Source: an uncultured Pelagibacteraceae bacterium (GTDB lineage Bacteria; Pseudomonadota; Alphaproteobacteria; Pelagibacterales; Pelagibacteraceae). Taken from it: DNA of 57,038 bases. The position numbers were made by a program, and so were the translations under genes. The stretch spans positions 1 to 57,038 of the forward strand of contig CACFGT010000008.1 in the NCBI GenBank assembly GCA_902565935.1. Reading direction: 5' to 3'. The notes under the pieces were generated by a model that did no database searches, was not told the DNA's origin, and saw only the letters and a list, made by a program, of their open reading frames with translations. Position 1 is the first letter of the stretch. Each line of letters starts with the position of its first letter. Below are positions 43,518 through 52,942 of this stretch, piece by piece.

Positions 43518-44523
43518 TTAATCTAACTTTATTTGAGCTTTTTATAATTTTGCCAATTATGTAAGGCTTAAAATTTTTTGGGAAAATTTTATAAACTTTT
43601 TTTAAATTTTTTGGCTCTATTATCAAACAAAATCCTACTCCACAATTAAAGGTTTTAAGCATTTCATTGTCAGACACATTATTCTTTTTTAACCAATTAA
43701 ATATTTTCAACGGCTTAATCTTATTTAGATTTATGTCCGCACAATAATTATTTGGTATTATTCTTTTTACATTTTCAACGATTCCTCCACCTGTTATATT
43801 TGCACATCCATTTAATAATTTTTTATCAATTAGTTTCAAAATTTCAGAGACATAAATCTTTGTTGGTTTAATCAACTCTTTTTTTAAAAATTTATTTTTT
43901 TTTATTGAAATTCTTTTTTGATCTAAAATTTGCCTAACTAATGAAAAACCATTAGAGTGAAGACCATTAGAAGGAACAGCTAATAATAAATTATTCGTTT
44001 TAATTTTTTCTTTTTTAAGAATTTTTTTTGCTTCAACAATTCCAACAGCAAAACCTGCAATATCAAATTTACCTTTTTCATATGTTCCTGGCATTTCTGC
44101 AGTTTCGCCACCTACAAGATCACATTTTGAAATTTTGCAACCTTTAATAATACCTTTTATGATTGATTTTAATTTTGATAAATCGATTTTATTTATAGAT
44201 ATATAATCTAAAAAAAATAAAGGCTTTGCTCCTTGTACTATTAAATCATTTACACTCATTGCTACTAAATCAATACCTATTGTGTCAAATTTATTTATAT
44301 GATTTGCTATTTCTATTTTTGTTCCAACACCATCAGTGCAAGCTACAATTTTTGGATTTTTAAAATTTTTCGGTATATTTGAAATAGACCCAAATCCACC
44401 GATGTTATTAAACTTTTTTTTGCCTTTTTTATTTGATGATATGGTCGATATGAATCTAACAAACTTATCAGCTGCATTTATATCAACACCACTTTTTTTA
44501 TATGTAAAAGAGTTTTTATTCAT
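43492..44523 (-). CDS. purM: Phosphoribosylformylglycinamidine cyclo-ligase
   Basis: 343 residues, near the family's usual length. It closes the imidazole ring of AIR with ATP. Features are the start YKKSGVDINAADKFV, a CTDGVGTKI ATP-binding segment, DLVAMSVNDLIVQGAKPLFFLDY, LVGGETAEMPG, and NITGGGI. It is divergent from the DUF2066 gene with only 11 bases between the two start codons. Confidence 0.97.
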   Translation of the reverse strand: MNKNSFTYKKSGVDINAADKFVRFISTISSNKKGKKKFNNIGGFGSISNIPKNFKNPKIVACTDGVGTKIEIANHINKFDTIGIDLVAMSVNDLIVQGAKPLFFLDYISINKIDLSKLKSIIKGIIKGCKISKCDLVGGETAEMPGTYEKGKFDIAGFAVGIVEAKKILKKEKIKTNNLLLAVPSNGLHSNGFSLVRQILDQKRISIKKNKFLKKELIKPTKIYVSEILKLIDKKLLNGCANITGGGIVENVKRIIPNNYCADINLNKIKPLKIFNWLKKNNVSDNEMLKTFNCGVGFCLIIEPKNLKKVYKIFPKNFKPYIIGKIIKSSNKVRLNGEINWQK

Positions 44524-44534
44524 TACTATGAGAT

Positions 44535-45614
44535 ATGAAAATTAATAAAATAAAAAATTACTATAAATCTATATATGTTTTTTTCATATTTTTTTCTTTA
44601 ATAATATTTTTTTTTTCCACAAATAACGTTAATAGCAAAGCTTACAAAATTGAAAATATTGAAGTTTCAAAGCCTTTCGAAATGAAATTTGATAAAAATA
44701 AAGTAATAGATGAAGGTTTTTATAAAGCATTTGAAGAACTCATGCTGCTTATTGTAAATTCATCAGATCAAATAAAAATTAGCAATATCAAATTGCGTCA
44801 AATTAAAGCAATGATTGAATCATTTACAATTAAAGAAGAAAAATTTATAAATGAAGTTTATTATTTAAATTTGGGTGTCTCATTTAATAAAAAACAAATC
44901 CTTAAATTTTTAGAAGTAAAAAATATTTTTCCATCAATACCAAATAAAAAAAAATTTTTGTTTATTCCAATTATTATTGAAGAAAAAAAAAAGGATTTAA
45001 TTATTTTTAACAATAATAAATTATATGATGAATGGTTAGATTTTAATGAAAGTTACCATTTAATTGAATATATTTTACCAACAGAGGACCTTGAAGATCT
45101 AAATATGATAAAAGAGAAATATGATCAAATTGAAGAATATGACTTTAAAGAAATTACAAATAAATACTCATTGGAACATTCAATTGTCTCGATATTATTT
45201 AAAAAAGAGAATGATGTAAGAGTTATATCTAGAATTACAATCAAAGATAAAGTTTTTCTTAAAAACAAGTCATTTGATAGTGTAGATCTAAATGATAACA
45301 ATCAAGTGGCAAAGATTATTCAAAATTTAAAAAGAGATTATGAGGATTATTGGAAAAATTCAAATTTAATAAATACCTCTTTAAAATTACCACTAACGAT
45401 TAAAGTTAAAAGTGAAGATAAACAAAAAATCTTTAAATTTGAAAATATTTTAAATGAGCAAGAGTTAATATATGATTTTTCTGTAGTTAAGTATAATAAA
45501 GATTTTATAATCTATGACGTCATTTTTAATGGAACACCGACAATTTTTTTAAAAAAAATGCGAGAAAATGATTTTAATATAGATACTCAAACAAGAATTT
45601 GGTCTCTAAAATGA
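44535..45614 (+). CDS. DUF2066 family exported protein
   Basis: 359 residues. An N-terminal hydrophobic segment (residues about 12-33, VFFIFFSLIIFFFSTNN) acts as a signal peptide or anchor and is followed by a mostly soluble, Lys/Asp-rich body. DUF2066 proteins are commonly encoded between purM and the DnaA-like hda gene in alphaproteobacteria, which is what is seen here. The function is unknown. The stop codon overlaps the hda start as ATGA. The purM start is 11 bases away on the other strand. Confidence 0.82.
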   Translation: MKINKIKNYYKSIYVFFIFFSLIIFFFSTNNVNSKAYKIENIEVSKPFEMKFDKNKVIDEGFYKAFEELMLLIVNSSDQIKISNIKLRQIKAMIESFTIKEEKFINEVYYLNLGVSFNKKQILKFLEVKNIFPSIPNKKKFLFIPIIIEEKKKDLIIFNNNKLYDEWLDFNESYHLIEYILPTEDLEDLNMIKEKYDQIEEYDFKEITNKYSLEHSIVSILFKKENDVRVISRITIKDKVFLKNKSFDSVDLNDNNQVAKIIQNLKRDYEDYWKNSNLINTSLKLPLTIKVKSEDKQKIFKFENILNEQELIYDFSVVKYNKDFIIYDVIFNGTPTIFLKKMRENDFNIDTQTRIWSLK

Positions 45615-46273
45615 ATGAAAAAAAACAACAACTAATAGATTTTAATTTTGAGAAAAATTTTAAGCACGAAGATTTTTATATTTCAAAAAGTAATCAACAT
45701 ATATTTGATTTGTTTAATTTATGGCCTAAATGGGAAAAAAATTTTTTGAATATTAGTGGAGAAAATTATTCAGGTAAATCTCATCTAATAGATATTTTTT
45801 TAAAAAAATATAGAGGTATTAAATTTGACTCAAATGATTTTAACGATCAATGTCTTACTAAAATTAAAGTACATCAAAATATAGTTCTAGAAGATTTAAC
45901 CAAAGATATCGATCAAAAACTTTTATTTTCACTTTACAATATTATTGAGCAAGATAACAAGTACTTAATTATTACATCACTTAAGCCTATAGTGCAGATA
46001 AAATTTGATTTTATTGATCTAGTATCCAGATCAAAAAATTTTCTTTTACAATCCATTGATAAACCAGATGATGAATTAATTTTTGCTTTAATAATTAAAA
46101 ATTTATCAGATCGTCAAATTTCTATTGAAAAAAAGTTAGTTAACTACATTATAAAGAGAATAGATAGATCATATGGTAAAATATTTGATTTCATATATAA
46201 AATTGACCAAATAAGCTTAAAAAAGAAAAAGCCCATAGATTTAAAAATTATAAAAGAGGCTTTAGGAGAATAA
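45611..46273 (+). CDS. hda: DnaA-related regulatory protein Hda
   Basis: 220 residues, the AAA+ domain of DnaA without its DNA-binding domain. It probably promotes DnaA-ATP hydrolysis and so limits replication initiation. It opens with QQLIDFNF, close to the clamp-binding motif expected at the Hda N-terminus. The P-loop region is ENYSGKSHL (a degenerate Walker A) with a later IVLEDLTK acidic Walker B-like segment. The start at 45611 is chosen from the ATGA overlap with the DUF2066 gene. It is followed directly by aspS. Confidence 0.85.
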   Translation: MNEKKQQLIDFNFEKNFKHEDFYISKSNQHIFDLFNLWPKWEKNFLNISGENYSGKSHLIDIFLKKYRGIKFDSNDFNDQCLTKIKVHQNIVLEDLTKDIDQKLLFSLYNIIEQDNKYLIITSLKPIVQIKFDFIDLVSRSKNFLLQSIDKPDDELIFALIIKNLSDRQISIEKKLVNYIIKRIDRSYGKIFDFIYKIDQISLKKKKPIDLKIIKEALGE

Positions 46274-48058
46274 TTGAACAAATATAGAAGTCATAACTGT
46301 AGCGAATTGAGAAAAAAAAATGTTGGCAATAAAGTCTTTTTGTCTGGGTGGATAAATAAAAAAAGAGACCATGGAAATCTTTTGTTCATTGATTTAAGAG
46401 ACAATTATGGAATTACTCAATGTATAATAGATAAAGAAAATTCAAACTTTAGTAGTCTAGAAAAAATGCAGTTAGAAACTGTTATTAGAATTGAGGGTAA
46501 AGTAATAAATAGATCTAGTGAAACTATTAATAAAGAAATTAACACTGGTGAAATAGAAGTTGCAATAAATAAATTTGAAGTTTTAGGTGCTTGTAAAGAA
46601 TTACCTATGCCAATTTTTAGCGAACAAGAGTATGCAGAAGAAATTAGACTCAAATATAGATTTTTAGATTTAAGAAGAAAAAAAATTCATGAAAACATTA
46701 TTTTAAGATCTAAAGTGATTTCATTCATCAGAAAGGAAATGAACGATCTTGGCTTTTTAGAATATCAAACTCCAATTTTAACTTCATCTAGCCCAGAGGG
46801 TGCTAGAGATTTTTTAGTTCCTAGTCGTTTAAATCCTGGAAAATTTTATGCACTTCCGCAGGCACCACAGCAATTTAAACAACTTATTATGGTATCTGGA
46901 TTTGATAAATATTTTCAAATTGCTCCTTGCTTTAGAGATGAAGACGCAAGAGCAGATAGAAGTCCAGGAGAATTTTATCAACTTGATTTAGAAATGTCAT
47001 TTGTTGAACAAGAGGATGTGTTTAAAGTTGTTGAAACTCTAATGGTAAATACCTTTAAAAAATTTTCTGAAAAGAAATTGATGTTTGACAAATTTCCAAA
47101 AATTTCCTATTCGGATGCTTTATTAAAATATGGATCAGACAAACCTGATTTAAGAAATCCTTTGATTATAAAAGATATAACTGAAATATTTGAGAGAAAA
47201 GATGTTTCATTTGAAATATTCAAGAAACTTGTCAAATCTGGTTGTGGAGTAAGATGTATTGTTACAAAAAATACTAAAAATAATCCTAGAAGTTTTTTTG
47301 ATGGCATCGACAAATGGGCTAAAGATCAAGGTGCATCAGGTATGGCTTATTTTACATTTGAAAAAGATAATGAAATATCTGCAAAAGGTCCTGTAGGAAA
47401 ATTTTTTTCTGAAGACTCCTTAAAAGAATTGATGAAAAAAACAGGTGCAGAAGTTGGAGACAGTATTTTTTTTGCTTGCGATAAAGTTAAAGAATTAGAA
47501 AAAATAACTGCTTTAGCAAGAGATAAAATAGCAAATGAGTTAAATTTGATCGACGATAACTCTTTTGCTTTTTGTTGGATTGTTGATTATCCGATGTTCG
47601 AGGAAAATGAAATTACAAAAAAAATAGAATTTAGTCATAATCCTTTTTCCATGCCACAAGGAGATTTAGATAAAATAGATTTTAAAGATCCATTAAAAAT
47701 TCTTGCATATCAATATGATATTGTTTGTAATGGAATTGAATTGTCATCAGGAGCTATAAGAAATCACATACCTGAATTAATGTATAAATTATTTTCAATT
47801 GCTGGATATAGTAAGAATCAAGTAGATAGTAAATTTAGCGGTATGATTAATGCATTAAGCTATGGAGCACCTCCTCATGGTGGGATTGCCCCAGGTATTG
47901 ATAGAATAGTAATGCTTTTAGCAAATGAAAAAAATATTAGAGAAGTAACTATGTTTCCAATGAATCAAAATGCACAAGATTTGATGATGAATGCACCTTC
48001 AGAGATAGATGATAATCAATTAAAAGAATTAAACTTAACTGTCAAATCTAAAAAGTAA
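46274..48058 (+). CDS. aspS: Aspartyl-tRNA synthetase
   Basis: 594 residues with a TTG start directly after the hda stop codon. It charges tRNA-Asp (possibly also tRNA-Asn if non-discriminating). Bacterial-type layout: an OB-fold anticodon domain (VFLSGWINKKRDHGNLLFIDLRD), class II catalytic core with motif 2 (PCFRDEDARADRSPGEFYQLDLEMSF), a GAD insertion domain, and motif 3 with APPHGGIAPGIDRIVMLL. It is convergent with the TSCPD-like gene, with adjacent stop codons and no gap. Confidence 0.97.
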   Translation: MNKYRSHNCSELRKKNVGNKVFLSGWINKKRDHGNLLFIDLRDNYGITQCIIDKENSNFSSLEKMQLETVIRIEGKVINRSSETINKEINTGEIEVAINKFEVLGACKELPMPIFSEQEYAEEIRLKYRFLDLRRKKIHENIILRSKVISFIRKEMNDLGFLEYQTPILTSSSPEGARDFLVPSRLNPGKFYALPQAPQQFKQLIMVSGFDKYFQIAPCFRDEDARADRSPGEFYQLDLEMSFVEQEDVFKVVETLMVNTFKKFSEKKLMFDKFPKISYSDALLKYGSDKPDLRNPLIIKDITEIFERKDVSFEIFKKLVKSGCGVRCIVTKNTKNNPRSFFDGIDKWAKDQGASGMAYFTFEKDNEISAKGPVGKFFSEDSLKELMKKTGAEVGDSIFFACDKVKELEKITALARDKIANELNLIDDNSFAFCWIVDYPMFEENEITKKIEFSHNPFSMPQGDLDKIDFKDPLKILAYQYDIVCNGIELSSGAIRNHIPELMYKLFSIAGYSKNQVDSKFSGMINALSYGAPPHGGIAPGIDRIVMLLANEKNIREVTMFPMNQNAQDLMMNAPSEIDDNQLKELNLTVKSKK

Positions 48059-48883
48059 CTATTTTTTTCCTTTTAGGTTTATTTTTACATCTGATAAATC
48101 TACAAGATTCTTTTTGTAGTTGTTCCTTACAAAACCTTTACTTGTTATATCTTTTACAATTTTAAGCAGTTGGTTTTGACCTTCAGAGTCGGGCTCATCA
48201 AGTTTTGAATTTTCATTAGCACCTATTGAAGGCGTATGTGCTAAGTCTTCTCTATTTTGATAAGAAATAGCTAATTCTCTGAAAATATAATCCAATATAG
48301 ATGATGCACTTAAAATTCTGTCATTCCCATAAACTTTGCCTGACGGTTCAAATTTTGTTCCTACAAAAGCACTTATAAACTCATCTAATGGAACTCCATA
48401 TTGTAGACCCAACGAGACCGCAATCGCAAAGTTATTCATTAATGCTTTGACTAATTCACCTTCTTTACTTGTATCTATAAATATTTCCCCTATTTTACCA
48501 TCCTCATATTCTCCAGTATGCAAATATACCTTATGGTCACCAATTGTAGCTTTTTGAATATATCCTTTTCTTCTGTCAGGCATACTAAATCTTTTGCTAG
48601 CTTTCTCTGAATTTATTTCTCCTGATTTAATAATTGAGTCTAAATTTTTAAAAGATGTTTTTTTATTATCGGTAACGACATCTATCTTATTATTTTTGAC
48701 TAAATTTTTATTATTAGGATCTAAACTCTTAGTTTTTCTGTTATCTAGCTTTACGTCTAGTATTTCAAATTTTCCATCATCTCTTTTTTCAAGATTATTT
48801 AAATCCTTCTCAGTAATATCATCTAAATAATGATTTACTTTAAAAGAGCAAGTATAATAAGTTTCAACTAAATATTTTGACAT
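48059..48883 (-). CDS. Stand-alone TSCPD-like domain protein related to the C-terminus of B12-dependent ribonucleotide reductase NrdJ
   Basis: 274 residues. The central part (about residues 106-220) carries a block typical of the C-terminal region of class II adenosylcobalamin-dependent ribonucleotide reductase: [76 protein letters not shown] and DLAHTP. The catalytic alpha/beta barrel and B12 domain are absent. An N-terminal 100-residue charged segment of unknown type precedes it. It could be a regulatory remnant or a domain recruited for a new task. It is divergent from the NDUFA12 gene by 115 bases and convergent with aspS. Confidence 0.8.
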   Translation of the reverse strand: MSKYLVETYYTCSFKVNHYLDDITEKDLNNLEKRDDGKFEILDVKLDNRKTKSLDPNNKNLVKNNKIDVVTDNKKTSFKNLDSIIKSGEINSEKASKRFSMPDRRKGYIQKATIGDHKVYLHTGEYEDGKIGEIFIDTSKEGELVKALMNNFAIAVSLGLQYGVPLDEFISAFVGTKFEPSGKVYGNDRILSASSILDYIFRELAISYQNREDLAHTPSIGANENSKLDEPDSEGQNQLLKIVKDITSKGFVRNNYKKNLVDLSDVKINLKGKK

Positions 48884-48910
48884 TTGGCCTCTAAATTTAA
48901 AATTAATTTG

Positions 48911-48925
48911 AATTAAGACTTAATT
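48911..48925. repeat. Short inverted repeat in the divergent gap
   Basis: AATTAAG and CTTAATT form perfect 7-base arms around one central A, between the TSCPD-like gene and the NDUFA12 gene. It could be an operator site. In an A+T-rich genome short dyads are common, so this is tentative. Confidence 0.25.
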
Positions 48926-48998
48926 AATTTATATACAAATTCAAATTTTAGTCTAATTTAATTTATACAATTTTGAATTGAAAAAATATAAATAATAT

Positions 48999-49358
48999 AT
49001 GTTGACACTTTTTAAAAAAATTTTCATTTGGTGGAATCAAGAGACACTTGGTACAAAAATTAAAACAATTTTTTTTGGAAAATTTGTTGGGAAAGACTCT
49101 TTTGGTAATAAATATTATGAAAGTAAAAATGGTAAAAGATGGGTAATATATTCAAGTGAAATTGACGCATCTAAAATTCCAGTGGATTGGTATTCATGGA
49201 TGCATTTTACTCCAAATAAAATAGAAAAAAAACATGATCTCAATAAATATAATTGGCAAAAGCCTCACAAACCAAATTTAACAGGCACTGATGAGGCCTA
49301 TTTTCCACATAAAAAAAAAGATGGTATCAAAAAAAAATATAAAATTTGGAAAAAATAA
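48999..49358 (+). CDS. NADH dehydrogenase accessory subunit NDUFA12-like (B17.2)
   Basis: 119 residues. It matches the NDUFA12 family, a supernumerary complex I subunit found in mitochondria and alphaproteobacteria. Visible are an early LFFGKFVGKDSFGNKYYE-type segment (here TIFFGKFVGKDSFGNKYYES), GKRWVIYSS, then P-x-x-W-Y-S-W-M-H and a final HKPNLTGT with a Lys-rich tail. It probably binds the complex I peripheral arm. DUF2155 overlaps its 3' end by 38 bases, the usual neighbour. Confidence 0.92.
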   Translation: MLTLFKKIFIWWNQETLGTKIKTIFFGKFVGKDSFGNKYYESKNGKRWVIYSSEIDASKIPVDWYSWMHFTPNKIEKKHDLNKYNWQKPHKPNLTGTDEAYFPHKKKDGIKKKYKIWKK

Positions 49359-49728
49359 AATTATTTTATTTTTTTTTATTTTGATTTTTTTTCAGCCCAC
49401 TTTAACAGAACTTTACTCAAATGATAATTTAGAAGGTGAGTTTACAATTATAAAGATTTTAGATAAAATAAGTTCAAAAAATGATACAATCAAATTAAAA
49501 AACAACGAAGAAGTTTTTTTTAAAGATCTTTCAGTAAAAAGTTTAAAATGCAGTAATTCTGAATTTGATGATAATCCCGAGATTAAAGCATATATTCAGG
49601 TTAAAGATGTTAAGAATAAAAATAAAAATAACGTCTTTGTTTTTAATGGGTGGATGTTTTCGTCTAGTCCGTCAATAAAACCCTTTGATCACGCCGTATA
49701 TGATATTTGGTTAACAGGTTGTCGTTAA
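49321..49728 (+). CDS. DUF2155 family exported protein
   Basis: 135 residues with an N-terminal hydrophobic segment (IILFFFILIFFQP) that looks like a signal peptide or anchor. The mature part has the family motifs KIT/KIL-DKIS, LKCSNSEFDDNPEIKAYIQV and VFNGWMFSSSPSIKPFDHAVYDIWLTGC. Its function is unknown. The start at 49321 is preferred over the in-frame ATG at 49291, because it puts the signal peptide near the N-terminus. It is convergent with accC, overlapping by 4 bases. Confidence 0.87.
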   Translation: MVSKKNIKFGKNKIILFFFILIFFQPTLTELYSNDNLEGEFTIIKILDKISSKNDTIKLKNNEEVFFKDLSVKSLKCSNSEFDDNPEIKAYIQVKDVKNKNKNNVFVFNGWMFSSSPSIKPFDHAVYDIWLTGCR

Positions 49729-51062
49729 ATAATTTTTTCTTTGTCTAGCCAACTAACATTAAAGTTAGATTCAATAAATTTTTGATGATTTAAGAGTTTT
49801 TTGTGAAGTGGTATAGTTGTTGTGATTCCCTCAATTACAAACTCATCCAGAGATCTATTCATTCTTTGAATAGCTTCAGTCCTATTTCTGCCATGGCAAA
49901 TCAATTTACAAATCATACTATCATAATATGGTGTAACTTTGTATCCTTGAAATATTGCTCCATCAACTCTTGTTCTAAAACCTGATGGCTGATGACACAT
50001 TCCAATTGTTCCTGGTGAAGGTTGAAAATTTTTACTTGCATCCTCTGCATTTATTCTACATTCAATTGCATGACCACGTGGATTTATATCTGACTGCTTT
50101 AAAGCAGTTTCTCCAGAAAACGCTATCCAAATTTGTTCTTTAATAATATCTATACCAGTAACCATTTCTGTAACTGGATGCTCAACTTGTACTCTTGTAT
50201 TCATTTCTAGAAAATAAAATTTTCCATCCTCATAAATGAACTCAACAGTTCCAGCACCTTCATATCCAATTTTATTAACCATGTTAACAGTTTTATCAAA
50301 TAAGTCTTTTCTTATTTCATCATTTAAAACCGGACTTGGTGTTTCTTCAATTAATTTTTGATGCCTTCTTTGCACAGAACAATCTCTTTCATGAAGATGA
50401 ACTGTTCTATTTTTTCCTGATAAAATTTGTACCTCAATATGTCTTGGATTTTGAAAAAATTTTTCTATATATACTTCATCATTACCAAAATATTTTTGAG
50501 CTTCAGATTTTGCTGTAGAAAACAAAGTCTCAAATTCGTCTTCTTTTTGAACAATCTTCATTCCTTTTCCACCACCTCCTCCAGAGGCTTTTATTAAAAT
50601 AGGGAATCCTATCTCTTTACAAAGACTTTTGGCTTCAGTAATATCTTTTACACCTCCATTAGAACCTTCTATAACTGGTAAGCCATTTTCTTTTGCAATT
50701 TTTTTTGCTTGAATTTTATCTCCCATCATTTTTATGTGGTTAGAAGATGCTCCAATAAACTTAATATTATTATCTTCTAAAATTTTTGCAAAGTTTGCAT
50801 TTTCTGACAAAAATCCATACCCAGGATGAACCGCTTCAGCATTTGTAAGATCTATTGCAGATAAAAGTGCTGGAATATTAAGATAACTATTTGCTGGTTG
50901 ATGTGATCCAATACAGATACTTTCATCTGCTAATTTTACATGCATACTCTCCCTATCAACATCAGAATGGACTGCAACCGTAGAAATTCCCCATTCCTTG
51001 CAAGCTCTTATTATTCTGACTGCAATTTCCCCACGGTTTGCAATTAAAATTTTTTTAAACAT
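49725..51062 (-). CDS. accC: Acetyl-CoA carboxylase biotin carboxylase subunit
   Basis: 445 residues. It carboxylates the biotin of AccB with ATP and bicarbonate, the first half of malonyl-CoA formation. It begins FKKILIANRGEIAVRIIRA, has ATP-grasp residues ASGGGGGKGMKIV, and the EMNTRVQVEHPVTE segment. It follows accB with a one-base overlap (TAATG), so the two are coupled. Confidence 0.97.
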   Translation of the reverse strand: MFKKILIANRGEIAVRIIRACKEWGISTVAVHSDVDRESMHVKLADESICIGSHQPANSYLNIPALLSAIDLTNAEAVHPGYGFLSENANFAKILEDNNIKFIGASSNHIKMMGDKIQAKKIAKENGLPVIEGSNGGVKDITEAKSLCKEIGFPILIKASGGGGGKGMKIVQKEDEFETLFSTAKSEAQKYFGNDEVYIEKFFQNPRHIEVQILSGKNRTVHLHERDCSVQRRHQKLIEETPSPVLNDEIRKDLFDKTVNMVNKIGYEGAGTVEFIYEDGKFYFLEMNTRVQVEHPVTEMVTGIDIIKEQIWIAFSGETALKQSDINPRGHAIECRINAEDASKNFQPSPGTIGMCHQPSGFRTRVDGAIFQGYKVTPYYDSMICKLICHGRNRTEAIQRMNRSLDEFVIEGITTTIPLHKKLLNHQKFIESNFNVSWLDKEKII

Positions 51063-51496
51063 TATTCTAAAATGATCAGGATTTGTCCAAATTCAACTGG
51101 CTGGCCATCATTTACTAGTATCTCTTTAACAGTACCATCAAATGTTGATGGCACATGATTCATGGTCTTCATTGCCTCAACAATCATAACAGTATCTCCT
51201 TTTTTGATTTTTTTACCTATTTCGGCAAATTTTTTACCACCAGGCTCAGGGGCGTGATATGCCGTTCCTATTATTGGAGAAGTTACCTCTTTACCTGATT
51301 TCCTTTCTTTTGAAACCCCTGAAGTTTGAATTGAGGATAAATCATTTTTTGGAATAGGTATATTTTGATTGTTAACCGAAATATTATTTTTAGAAACTTT
51401 AATTTTTGTATCTTTTTCAGTATATTCTAATTCTGTAAGATTAAACTCATCAAGGTAATCACTTAATTCTTTAATTATCTTTTTATTAATTTTCAT
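51062..51496 (-). CDS. accB: Biotin carboxyl carrier protein of acetyl-CoA carboxylase
   Basis: 144 residues. The C-terminal lipoyl-like domain carries the biotinylated lysine in EAMKTMNHV, near residue 109, with the usual EAMKMMN altered at one position. The N-terminal helix and a flexible middle part precede it. It overlaps aroQ by 11 bases upstream and accC by one base downstream. Confidence 0.96.
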   Translation of the reverse strand: MKINKKIIKELSDYLDEFNLTELEYTEKDTKIKVSKNNISVNNQNIPIPKNDLSSIQTSGVSKERKSGKEVTSPIIGTAYHAPEPGGKKFAEIGKKIKKGDTVMIVEAMKTMNHVPSTFDGTVKEILVNDGQPVEFGQILIILE

Positions 51497-51932
51497 TTCC
51501 CAAAAGCTTTTGCATAGAAATTATGGCTAAAATATAACCATCTGTACCTAAACCAAAAATTCCTCCAGTAACTATATCACTTATCAGAGATTTTTGTCTA
51601 AATTCCTCTCTTTTGTATATATTCGATATATGTAATTCTATAATTGGTTTTTTATAAATATTTAATGCATCCCTAATTGCAACAGAAGTATGAGTAAAAG
51701 CTGCTGCATTAATTATCATCCCATCAGATTTATTTCTTGAGTCTTGAATTATGTTCACTAACTCACCTTCAACATTTGATTGAGCAAAAACAACCTCCAA
51801 TTTTAATTCTTCAGATTTTTTTTTACATATTTCTTTTAATTTATCAAAAGTCACTGATCCATATTGTGATTGTTCTCTTTCTCCTAATAGATTAAGATTT
51901 GGACCATTAATAATAATAATTTTATTATTCAT
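51486..51932 (-). CDS. aroQ: 3-dehydroquinate dehydratase, type II
   Basis: 148 residues. It dehydrates 3-dehydroquinate in the shikimate pathway. Visible are the INGPNLNLLGEREQSQYG start, the SNVEGELVNIIQ segment, NAAAFTHTSVAIRDAL, and ELHISNIYKREEFR. It is the first gene of aroQ-accB-accC, a familiar alphaproteobacterial order, and is divergent from thiS with 16 bases between starts. Confidence 0.97.
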   Translation of the reverse strand: MNNKIIIINGPNLNLLGEREQSQYGSVTFDKLKEICKKKSEELKLEVVFAQSNVEGELVNIIQDSRNKSDGMIINAAAFTHTSVAIRDALNIYKKPIIELHISNIYKREEFRQKSLISDIVTGGIFGLGTDGYILAIISMQKLLGNEN

Positions 51933-51948
51933 TCAGCTTTTATATACG

Positions 51949-52167
51949 ATGAAAAAAGTAAAAAAAATAAAAATAAAGATAAATGGGAGATTTATTAAAA
52001 CAGAAGATAACATTAAACTTTCAGCACTTTTGAAAAATTTGAAAATACCTATTAAAAAGGTAGCAATTGAGCTAAATCAAGAAATAATAGATAAGACAAT
52101 ATTAGACAAAATTAATCTAAAAAAAAATGATAAGATTGAAATAGTGCATTTTATTGGAGGTGGCTAA
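51949..52167 (+). CDS. thiS: Sulfur carrier protein ThiS
   Basis: 72 residues, a ubiquitin-like small protein with the required C-terminal Gly-Gly (HFIGGG). It carries sulfur as a thiocarboxylate for thiazole formation. The body is a basic beta-grasp with NGRFIKTEDNIKLSALLKNL. It precedes thiG and provides that gene's ribosome-binding site from its last codons. Confidence 0.92.
   Translation: MKKVKKIKIKINGRFIKTEDNIKLSALLKNLKIPIKKVAIELNQEIIDKTILDKINLKKNDKIEIVHFIGGG
52156..52160 (+). promoter_or_regulatory. thiG Shine-Dalgarno site inside the last codons of thiS
   Basis: GGAGG within the codons for the ThiS C-terminal glycines lies 8 bases before a TTG at 52169. It supports translation coupling and the choice of TTG 52169 as the thiG start. 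Confidence 0.55.
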
Positions 52168-52168
52168 A

Positions 52169-52942
52169 TTGAAATCAGATAAATTAATTATCGCGAAAAA
52201 AAAATTTAATTCACGACTCATTGTTGGAACAGGAAAATACAAAAGTATGAGTGAATGTGCGAAAGCGATAGAGCTCTCTGGTGCAGATATTGTTACTGTG
52301 GCAGTCAGAAGAGTGAATATATCAAATAACAAAAAGCCTTTACTAATGGATTACATTGATCCAAAAAAGATCACATATTTGCCTAATACCGCTGGTTGTT
52401 TTAATTCTGATGAAGCTTTGAGAACTTTAAGATTAGCAAGAGAGATTGGAGGATGGAAATTAGTTAAATTAGAGGTTTTAGGTGATAAGAAAAACTTGTT
52501 TCCAGAGATGATTGAAACAATTAAATCGACAGAAATTTTAACTAAAGAAGGATTTAAAGTAATGGTTTACTGCAATGATGATCCATTAATGGCTAAAAGA
52601 CTTGAAAATGTTGGAGCATGCGCAATAATGCCCTTAGCTGCCCCAATTGGATCTGGTCTGGGAATTCAAAATAAAGTAAATATAAAAATAATTAGAAAAC
52701 AAACTAAACTTCCTTTAATAATTGATGCCGGACTTGGCCAGGCATCTGATGCCACAATAGCAATGGAGTTAGGTTGTGATGGTGTTCTTGTTAATACAGC
52801 AATAGCAAAAGCAAAAAAACCATTTAATATGGCTTTGGCTTTTAAGAATGCTGTTATAGCAGGCAGACAATCATTTTTATCTGGAAGAATTACACCAAAT
52901 CTGATGGGAAGCGCATCATCGCCATCAAAAGGAATTATTTAG
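52169..52942 (+). CDS. thiG: Thiazole synthase ThiG
   Basis: 257 residues. ThiG forms the thiazole phosphate of thiamine from 1-deoxyxylulose-5-phosphate, ThiS-thiocarboxylate and dehydroglycine. It shows the family path: RLIVGTGKY, DIVTVAVRR, LPNTAGC, LEVLGD, PLAAPIGSG and the IDAGLG..SDA segment, ending with NLMGSASSPSKG. The TTG start at 52169 is favoured by GGAGG at 52156; a start at 52154 would add five residues. Convergent with rne, overlapping by 8 bases. No thiamine riboswitch or other thi gene is visible here. Confidence 0.95.
   Translation: MKSDKLIIAKKKFNSRLIVGTGKYKSMSECAKAIELSGADIVTVAVRRVNISNNKKPLLMDYIDPKKITYLPNTAGCFNSDEALRTLRLAREIGGWKLVKLEVLGDKKNLFPEMIETIKSTEILTKEGFKVMVYCNDDPLMAKRLENVGACAIMPLAAPIGSGLGIQNKVNIKIIRKQTKLPLIIDAGLGQASDATIAMELGCDGVLVNTAIAKAKKPFNMALAFKNAVIAGRQSFLSGRITPNLMGSASSPSKGII

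Noticed and set aside
46274..48058. Possible archaeal-type or unusual AspRS
   Set aside because: The GAD insertion domain and motif order are bacterial; only the TTG start is less common.
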